Source of the DNA: Bacilli bacterium
GTDB taxonomy: Bacteria > Bacillota_I > Bacilli_A > RF39 > UBA660
Reading direction: 5' to 3'
Assembly (NCBI GenBank): GCA_900769695.1
Contig: CAAGHO010000041.1
Location: 1-35,411 of the forward strand
DNA length: 35,411 bases
The notes under the pieces were generated by a model. That model was not told where the DNA came from. It was given only the letters and a program-made list of their open reading frames with translations, and searched no databases. Below are positions 31,701 through 35,411 of the stretch, in pieces. The translations under genes were made by a program, and so were the position numbers. Within the stretch, counting starts at the first letter, position 1. Each line of letters starts with the position of its first letter.

Positions 31701-33962
31701 TTTTTAGGAATGTATAAAAAGTCAAGTGATGGTACTAATTCATACGGTGTTTATGATATGAATTATAAATATGGTAATACCTTTGCATCAAGTGATATCA
31801 TGACTTATAGTTCTTACGTATTAGGACTTCATGCTACAAATCAGGATATTAAAAAAGACGGATTTTACACGAACGATATTTCTTCTACAAGTACTATAAA
31901 ACAAAAATATATAAAACCAACCCCAGATGATCAAGACTATTATTTATGGAATGTTGGAATAGATGCTATTAACTATACAGTTAACTTAACCGCATCAAAA
32001 TATTCATCTTTAGGTACTTATGAACTTTCTATGAAAAATTTCGCAACAGGAGATACAAAGTTTAATGTTTTAGGATTTAATGCTGAGGATTTAAATAAAG
32101 ATGTTTCACTAGTTGATTCTGCCGATGTTCCAAAAATTGCTAAAACTAGTGAAGAGGCAAATAGTACCTTAGGTTTATCAATGAAGGCTGAAACTTCAGA
32201 ATGGACAGGCTATAAAACAACTAAATTCTTAAGCAAAAATAAAGGTCAAATTACAGGTGATAAATCTTATAAAACTGATAGTCAAGCTGTATCACCATCA
32301 TTTATGTTCTATTTGTATCATGCTAAAAATATATCATTAGATGAACAATTAGGTAGCGTTATAATTACGATACAAGCAATGGTTCCTACAAATGAAGTTG
32401 AATATGAAATCAAATTAATTACAATTACAGTTAATCTGGATGCTAAAAGTTTTGATATAGGTGATTGTTATGATGCTAGTATTTCTTATGATAAAAAGTA
32501 TGAAATGCCTTCACTAACAAGTGTTAACATTACTAATAAAAGTTCATTTACTGTGTATTACTCATTATATGCTACAACTAATAATTATACTAATTATTAT
32601 GGAAATAGTAATGATTATTATCATGCCTTAACTTCAAGTTATGTTCTTCCAGTAGGAACTACTATTACTATGTTAGATTATGGTGGTAATAGTAAAAATG
32701 CTACATATTATTACTATACTGTAGATGATGATTTATATCAAAAATCATTAGAAGAATTTTCTAAATATAATGAAGTTACATATAAACTTAGTGATTTTAT
32801 TAAAATGGGAAGTAATGACAAAAATAATAAATATAGTGAGTCTGAAGCTCATCAGAAATATTATAATTATGATTATACAGAAGGAAAAGGAACTGTTTTA
32901 GAAGATTTCTTATTTATAATTGATTTGAAGGATTCTGATATTGTAGGAGAGCATTTAAATAATAGTATGTTATTTGAATTAAGAAATAGTGAAGGAAGAA
33001 GTGTTGTATCTGTTCTTGGTATGAGACAAGATGATATGAAATATAATCTTTATGAATCAAGTAATATTTTCTTACAAGGTGTTTCTTCAATGGCTGATAA
33101 TCATATATATAAGGGAAACTATAATAATATTTCATATAAGACTAAAGTTTTATATAATAAAACAGATAGTAGTGAAAATATTATAGATACTAATTATGAA
33201 TCAGTTAGTATGAGTGTAAATATATCATTCTTAGATAGTAGTGGTAATCAAGTATCTTCAGCAAACTTACAAGATACAGTTTTAAAAATAGACGGAGTTA
33301 GTTATTTCGTAGATAGTGATGGTGTATATAGAATTAAATTATCTGATAAAGTTTCGATGTTAAACAAAAATATAACTATAAAATCAGAAAAGGCCTTAGC
33401 TGTAGGTACCTATACAATGAAATTTACTTTATTTTCATCTAATGATGGTATGCATAATAGTGCAGATAGTAAAGATTTTTCAAATAATATGGAAGTTGTT
33501 GTAGTAGGTGATGACAATTTGATTTATGTAGAATCTACTAAACAGTCTCAATTGATAGAAAAAACAACTGCTACTAATGCAAGTAATGAAAGAAGTAATA
33601 ACTATAAAATTTATTATCATTCTTTACTAGATAATCCAAATATTAGGCTGTCTTTAGAGAAAAGAAACACAACAAGTAGTGATGATAGGACATATACAAG
33701 TATTGATGTATCAGAGTTGTTTACTTATGATTTTGAAAATTATACAGCTGAATATATGCCAAAAGATAGTTATCAAAAATTAATTACGTTAAACCCAAAA
33801 GCAGAAAGTAGTTTAAGTTTACCAATAAGTAAAAATGTAAAAACTGGTACTTATAAGTTGTCATTTGAATTATATGATGGAAATCATTTAGTTGATTCTG
33901 ATATTAAATACATAATTGTAAAGAAGAGTCTTGAAAGTAAAGATAAAAATATGATAGAATAA
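25800..33962 (+). CDS. Giant (2,720-residue) beta-helix surface protein with YGG repeats
   Basis: Order of regions: basic start and hydrophobic helix (MLSLLLFIVVAIFFSYSFFF, about 10-29). GLUG-like beta-helix (about 50-325; GNGSIDNPYQITS, FRGNFDGCGYTISNINL). InlB B-repeat-like domain (about 350-490; FNGWVTDYENI). A unique region with close Cys (SCNSMTGCTYY, about 575). A long right-handed beta-helix (about 650-1830) whose second part has about 25 coils with [LVI][YF]GG[GSN]-type turns, interrupted by an inserted Ig-like domain (about 1440-1565). Finally about 870 residues of beta-rich domains. No LPxTG, no C-terminal TM helix, no SLH or LysM domain is seen, so it is either anchored by its N-terminus or released by SipW. 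AGGAGGTG precedes ATG. Adhesin or matrix scaffold is the likely role. Confidence 0.85.
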   Translation: MYKKKKALKMLSLLLFIVVAIFFSYSFFFGPSTYSEFNKNIDVWDGKTISTNFTYGNGSIDNPYQITSSADFLYFQKVISEDKTYLDKNYVLTTNLDLNNFSFPNIGNKNNYFRGNFDGCGYTISNINLDTSTDIDGENYHSLFVRIENSTIKNLNISNEKIISNTEKTDHVSLLIGEAKNSTISNISINNASFDTENISAEDSFGGVIYNVLDKTSINNIVYSLKIDSNTKLNIGLFVNTISSSESSFNNIVYDVDYTGSLDTKEYFNNPTNVKISNIYKYELNPDISISNTTEEEILNLLNSNNDYKWIVENNTFILKNKSNIEEQEIKKNPTVKKVKSKITEHASGISDDTVYINELDSDYKYYMGLNYTYSENDGYLPDGTNQKIYSDSNLVKVYINYKSENINNSSEKSTVSIKEKQDNYYYYKYYPISNNSVTIDLINNPFTNLPNSRAFNGWVTDYENITTTNNLSGTKSVIIPVTYTDNKPDPIEITFYTSYVDATVSKLTQNKNWDDAFKELKSVSMQKIASKDLNGVAANTYKKVSLNNGESANGYYDSNGVYQSNTSCNSMTGCTYYEYMNYYDSSNNINNFDSNSEYYYLVTKDTNIIVLEKNIRSGWGSADDKPFTLTSVYNNTDYRDSYSANFAYSYLNCHNDTVIQNIKINSGNYNSTNYSLSSNGTKLGYLYTNNHNVILGRGIISDTSKVTFKGIIGSSPTSYGFSYNPSKYKLQVESGKYNAITLLNGTNNNSYTQYVESTGIFGSDYDKILNDNTNLIVYSNVIGNASGTISARYENTPAINMIYKSGTFGKNKYNNKSGIVVGSIGGEQNSSAKAIIEGGDIYQINGSSFVSSSRSNFNSTYLYIKGGNINIVSLGGDEDISYGNRILQITSGEITHSLIMGSVSTNTLNGNSFLYVGGNSKVGNNNKEDLNYYPSTMGAIYGLGYGISDNKITTNGNSNIIVDGNATITGNIHLGGNNTIDSKESNLSLNLKSGTINGDVYGSSETGDVLGSSTINIDNAKIDGSLFGGNDKSGTTTGDVTINFNSGEITKSLYGGGNLGYENKNNPGTYLNGNININVGLKDTSPTIKESLYGAGKYGSVHKKNATEENDNQTKIVINNALISGGVYGGSHGNEDINPNVYGNVTIDVNGGNIGTLYGGCRNNGTMYGVITANLNSGIIGDAYGGSYQSDISESNINLLGATVNNLYGGSNQNGTANITNVTVRDGNVVNVYGGNNTGGKTKQTNVTVTSKNVYGTIYNPTITGNVYAGGRLSDSDEANLTLLNTTQEISIYGGGEEANVTTTNLIATGSNVENVFGGSKTSGNVSKSNVRVENGVYSNIYGGNDMGGKTKVTNVVTVGGTTTNLYGGGNYSDTDETNVEVIDGIVANLYGGGNRSGAGTTNVKITSGSVFNAYGGSDHSGDVVNSNISTSENGKVIESGVTFDVTYEAEDVTWQSKDYPTIVHIKYKIINKSGSTIKSFNASVYAEKSTLFSNYSQSQITENDSFYSINEKNRYWGVNEIANNSTYEIEFYILTLQPKDTFKLNYGLSSSDGNNQYVSGSSIMIGNLYGGNNEGGYTENTNVVIKSGFTGDIYGGGDIAPVGTTNVTINDGKINGVYGGSNHSTTKYNTNILTTGGVVITDVYGGGNEGTVKNGTNVEIRNTQVNGNVYAGGSGSEAIVDKKSKVIINGKSIIGESVTGKVDSGCVFGGGRIASVGDVSSNDAKTEVIIQGGTIYGNVYGGANTSVVYGTTKVDVGTLSDDFLDDVIIYGTVFGGGEANASGSENYDYTYISVTKGIEINVDGDFYNKNNKKISIGGSIFGSGNASSSSGTSEITISNYGTKSDIKQLVSIQRTGKTTIDNSYIEISGTTDRTNEYSTIKYSLNRIDLLELKNNACLLLQQNANLLKAFSSVAKDNSKAVVTIDDELEKTTSNTINRLYILANKGLNVTTNQAATSYGKVSGMTFLGMYKKSSDGTNSYGVYDMNYKYGNTFASSDIMTYSSYVLGLHATNQDIKKDGFYTNDISSTSTIKQKYIKPTPDDQDYYLWNVGIDAINYTVNLTASKYSSLGTYELSMKNFATGDTKFNVLGFNAEDLNKDVSLVDSADVPKIAKTSEEANSTLGLSMKAETSEWTGYKTTKFLSKNKGQITGDKSYKTDSQAVSPSFMFYLYHAKNISLDEQLGSVIITIQAMVPTNEVEYEIKLITITVNLDAKSFDIGDCYDASISYDKKYEMPSLTSVNITNKSSFTVYYSLYATTNNYTNYYGNSNDYYHALTSSYVLPVGTTITMLDYGGNSKNATYYYYTVDDDLYQKSLEEFSKYNEVTYKLSDFIKMGSNDKNNKYSESEAHQKYYNYDYTEGKGTVLEDFLFIIDLKDSDIVGEHLNNSMLFELRNSEGRSVVSVLGMRQDDMKYNLYESSNIFLQGVSSMADNHIYKGNYNNISYKTKVLYNKTDSSENIIDTNYESVSMSVNISFLDSSGNQVSSANLQDTVLKIDGVSYFVDSDGVYRIKLSDKVSMLNKNITIKSEKALAVGTYTMKFTLFSSNDGMHNSADSKDFSNNMEVVVVGDDNLIYVESTKQSQLIEKTTATNASNERSNNYKIYYHSLLDNPNIRLSLEKRNTTSSDDRTYTSIDVSELFTYDFENYTAEYMPKDSYQKLITLNPKAESSLSLPISKNVKTGTYKLSFELYDGNHLVDSDIKYIIVKKSLESKDKNMIE
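28799..31290 (+). repeat. YGG coil repeats inside the giant protein gene
   Basis: About 25 degenerate copies of a TATGGTGGT-type unit encode turns such as VYGGSN, LYGGGN, IYGGGE and VFGGSK, spaced about 20-40 residues apart. One block is clearly duplicated: the stretch with NVYGGNNTGGKTKQTNV (29418-29551) and that with NIYGGNDMGGKTKVTNV (29746-29880) align throughout, so the repeat has grown by local duplication. Confidence 0.8.
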
Positions 33963-33976
33963 GGTAGGTGAAGGTT

Positions 33977-34564
33977 ATGAAAAAGATAGGCAAAATAATT
34001 TTAAAAATATTAGAGATTGCGATAATTATTTATGTAATTTTAATTAGTACAGTTCTTCTATGCAGAAATAAATTTGGTTATACTCAATTTGGAGAACATA
34101 CAATTGTTACTATGGGAGGAAAAGATACTAAGTATTTAACCAATTTTAATAAAAAGGATTTGTTAGTATTTGATTCTATAGATGTTAGTGATGTGAAAGT
34201 TGGTACTGAAGTTTATTACTATGCTGTTGAAAATGAAAAATATGTAATTAAATATGGCAAAATTCTAGAAAAAACTGGTGAAACTAGTGACGCTTTATAC
34301 AAGATAGAAGGTAATGGCGAAAAGGATATTAGTAATGAAAAAGTTATTGGTACTTTAGAAAAAACTTATGGTGGAATTGGTCAGATTTTATTCTTCTTAA
34401 GTTCAAGAATTGGTTTCTTAATCTTTGTATTATTACCAATACTTGTCTTATTTATCTATGAAATATATGATTTTGTAATGGATTTAAAATATGAAAAAGT
34501 AGAACCAACTAAGAAGAAAGAAAAAGAAGAAGATTTAAAACACGAAGATATTGAAACATTATAA
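33977..34564 (+). CDS. Inactive signal-peptidase-like membrane protein (pseudo-SipW)
   Basis: 195 residues with the layout of the signal peptidase two genes upstream: TM1 (8-28), an outside beta domain and TM2 (138-163), with a short charged tail. Aligned by position, the SGSM nucleophile segment is replaced by VTMGGKD (44-50), the FITHRYI His segment by VIKYGKI (90-96), and TKGD by EGNGEKD (111-117), while flanking strands (KDLLVFDSIDVSDVKVGTEVYYY; EKVIGTLEKT before TM2) keep the fold. Ser and His are gone, so peptidase activity is not expected. ATG at 33977 follows GTGAAGG; an in-frame GTG at 33968 is less likely. It may bind substrates or regulate SipW. Confidence 0.65.
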   Translation: MKKIGKIILKILEIAIIIYVILISTVLLCRNKFGYTQFGEHTIVTMGGKDTKYLTNFNKKDLLVFDSIDVSDVKVGTEVYYYAVENEKYVIKYGKILEKTGETSDALYKIEGNGEKDISNEKVIGTLEKTYGGIGQILFFLSSRIGFLIFVLLPILVLFIYEIYDFVMDLKYEKVEPTKKKEKEEDLKHEDIETL

Positions 34565-34585
34565 TTTATAAATAAATATTATATA

Positions 34586-34615
34586 ATCAAGCAAGAAATT
34601 TTTGCTTGATTTTTT
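34586..34615 (+). terminator. Terminator of the giant-protein operon
   Basis: ATCAAGCAA-type arms (34586-34594 against 34602-34610) form a 9-bp stem followed by TTTTT. Its 3' arm and T-run overlap the -35 region of the next promoter. Confidence 0.85.
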
Positions 34616-34636
34616 GTTTCGGGGGGGGGTTATAAT
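34606..34636 (+). promoter_or_regulatory. Promoter with a G9 tract in the spacer (candidate phase-variable switch)
   Basis: TATAAT (34631-34636) is preceded by T and nine G (34621-34629). The best -35, TTGATT (34606-34611), is 19 bp away with nine G and would be 17 bp away with seven. TTGTTT (34614-34619) is only 11 bp away. Changes in G number would thus tune or switch the promoter. Confidence 0.6.
34621..34629. repeat. Homopolymeric G9 tract
   Basis: Nine consecutive G in DNA that almost never has five, located between -35 and -10 elements. Such tracts change length by slipped-strand mispairing. Confidence 0.95.
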
Positions 34637-34668
34637 CATTTTAGATAAGAAAATAGGTGGTATCTAAA

Positions 34669-35178
34669 ATGAAGAAAATATTAAAAATAATAAAACATAA
34701 CATATTTGGATTTATAGCGGGAGCAGTAATATTTGGAAGTTTAGGAGTATATGCTGCAAGTGTCATATCTGCCTCAAATGTAGGTTATTCAGATAATAAT
34801 GATTTAGGAGCAGTTAATATTCAAGATGCAATCGATAAATTATATGAAAAGGCAGACAATCAATACTTTGATTTTGCAACGGCAAAAGCAAATACAACGG
34901 GAAAGGTATTTGCAAGTAAAAAAGGAGTGTGTATTTCTAGAAATAAAACAGTATATTGTTTTAAAATAAATAATTGGAATATAGAAAAAAATCATATAAA
35001 ACAAGTTTTTTCAGATGTTAACTGTGATGTTGGGAACGATGTTGGTTCATCTTATGTGCATTGTGATGCCTCGGATTTTAACTGTGGTGTTCGCTCAAAT
35101 GGAGATGTGCGCTGCAATGATAGTTCTGATAATTCATCATGTACTGTTATTTCTGATGGTTCTCTTAATTGCTATTAG
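34669..35178 (+). CDS. Small exported cysteine-rich protein
   Basis: 169 residues. The basic start and hydrophobic helix (IFGFIAGAVIFGSLGVYAAS) form a signal peptide with a possible Ala-x-Ala cleavage near VYAAS. Then comes VGYSDNNDLGAVNIQDAIDKLYEKA. The C-terminal half has eight Cys in four pairs: VCISRNKTVYC, NCDVG...YVHC, NCGVRSNGDVRC and SCTVISDGSLNC, the last two with nine residues between Cys, looking like stapled beta-hairpins. No anchor or enzyme motif is present. AGGTGG sets ATG at 34669; an in-frame GTG at 34657 overlaps it. Its promoter contains a G9 tract, suggesting variable expression. Confidence 0.75.
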   Translation: MKKILKIIKHNIFGFIAGAVIFGSLGVYAASVISASNVGYSDNNDLGAVNIQDAIDKLYEKADNQYFDFATAKANTTGKVFASKKGVCISRNKTVYCFKINNWNIEKNHIKQVFSDVNCDVGNDVGSSYVHCDASDFNCGVRSNGDVRCNDSSDNSSCTVISDGSLNCY

Positions 35179-35411
35179 TCGTATCAAAATTTTTTTTCTG
35201 AAATCATAATTCAACAGTATTTTATGTCTACTCCCTTTGAATATAAAGATATAAATATCAAAATTTAAAAAGTTATAATCTTCTACTGGTTATGTTTTTT
35301 CTTGATATAATTGTAATGCCTAAATATAAAAAAATAAATTTATATGAAACTTAATTATTTCATGAAATTATAAATATGAATTATAAAAATTACTAAAGGG
35401 AAAAATTAAAA
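35179..35411. other. Non-coding end of the window
   Basis: No supported gene. TTGATATAATTG at about 35302 contains a TATAAT that may belong to a promoter for a gene beyond the window. No terminator hairpin is seen directly after the cysteine-rich gene, only T8 at about 35191. Confidence 0.4.

Noticed and set aside
33870..33962. LPxTG-type sorting signal at the end of the giant protein
   Set aside because: The C-terminus reads KKSLESKDKNMIE with no LPxTG, hydrophobic stretch or basic tail.
15015..35178. Disulfide pairing of AssT by the adjacent CPHC protein as in E. coli
   Set aside because: Only one Cys is found in the AssT sequence, so the known AssT-DsbL substrate relation cannot apply directly.
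1..35411. UGA-as-tryptophan (mycoplasma-type) code
   Set aside because: TGG encodes Trp throughout, and TGA acts as a real stop (PAP2, cupin, small HAD gene).
1..35411. tRNA, rRNA, transposase or integrase genes
   Set aside because: None could be supported on either strand, so no boundary of a mobile element or att site is claimed.

Overview
The window is a very AT-rich (roughly a quarter GC by eye), almost wholly plus-strand stretch of a low-GC Bacillota genome. Standard bacterial stops, including TGA, end several genes and TGG encodes Trp, so this is not a UGA-Trp mollicute. Gene content (RecG, Cof-type HAD, SipW-type signal peptidase, membrane-tethered XRE regulator, exported proteins with a GTYAWF signal region) fits the uncultured gut Bacilli/Erysipelotrichia-RF39-like lineages; that placement is inference. 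The first 19 bases are Illumina adapter, so the left edge is a contig end cut inside a PAP2 phosphatase gene.

Layout. (1) 20-3736: housekeeping edge with the PAP2 tail, a Cof-type HAD phosphatase, recG, then a promoter plus a structured, terminator-ended leader RNA before a small unknown gene. (2) 3769-9172: a possible ~100-nt small RNA, then an accessory run: Fic protein, Sel1-repeat protein, serine beta-lactamase-like hydrolase, frameshifted cupin, alpha/beta hydrolase, a two-TM protein and an AlbA_2 (Schlafen-like) protein. (3) 9173-14431: a non-coding block, then a second accessory run with visible decay: histidine phosphatase, PHP phosphatase, MFS transporter, the tail of a second histidine phosphatase, a half 2H phosphoesterase, a HAD phosphatase and a frameshifted MATE-like transporter. 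(4) 14613-17607: an 18-codon leader peptide with competing hairpins ahead of a P-loop kinase, a TM-less zinc-ribbon FtsK translocase, the remnant of an AbiEi-like antitoxin and a membrane-anchored XRE regulator. (5) 17676-20129: an arylsulfotransferase followed without any gap by a membrane CPHC thioredoxin-like protein. (6) 20420-20908: a minus-strand small membrane gene and divergent promoters.

(7) 20979-35178 is the most striking part: what looks like one surface-assembly locus. Two membrane-anchored or secreted proteins share a C-terminal WIEGxDxDC...GG motif (TasA/camelysin-like in layout). An intra-operon terminator separates them from a 41-residue acidic protein and a 537-residue coiled-coil cytoplasmic protein. 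A second promoter drives a SipW-type (Ser/His) signal peptidase with a long cytoplasmic C-terminal extension, a 2,720-residue beta-helix protein with about two dozen YGG coils, and a second protein with the signal-peptidase layout that has lost the Ser and His catalytic residues. Just beyond their terminator, a promoter with a G9 tract in its spacer drives a small exported cysteine-rich protein, which looks like a phase-variable switch.

How it may work together (inference): SipW releases the subunits, the pseudo-peptidase and cytoplasmic proteins act as accessory factors, the giant beta-helix protein is the main adhesin or scaffold, and the CPHC protein could form disulfides in the cysteine-bearing exported proteins. 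Several promoters share an extended -10 of the form TATGATATAAT.
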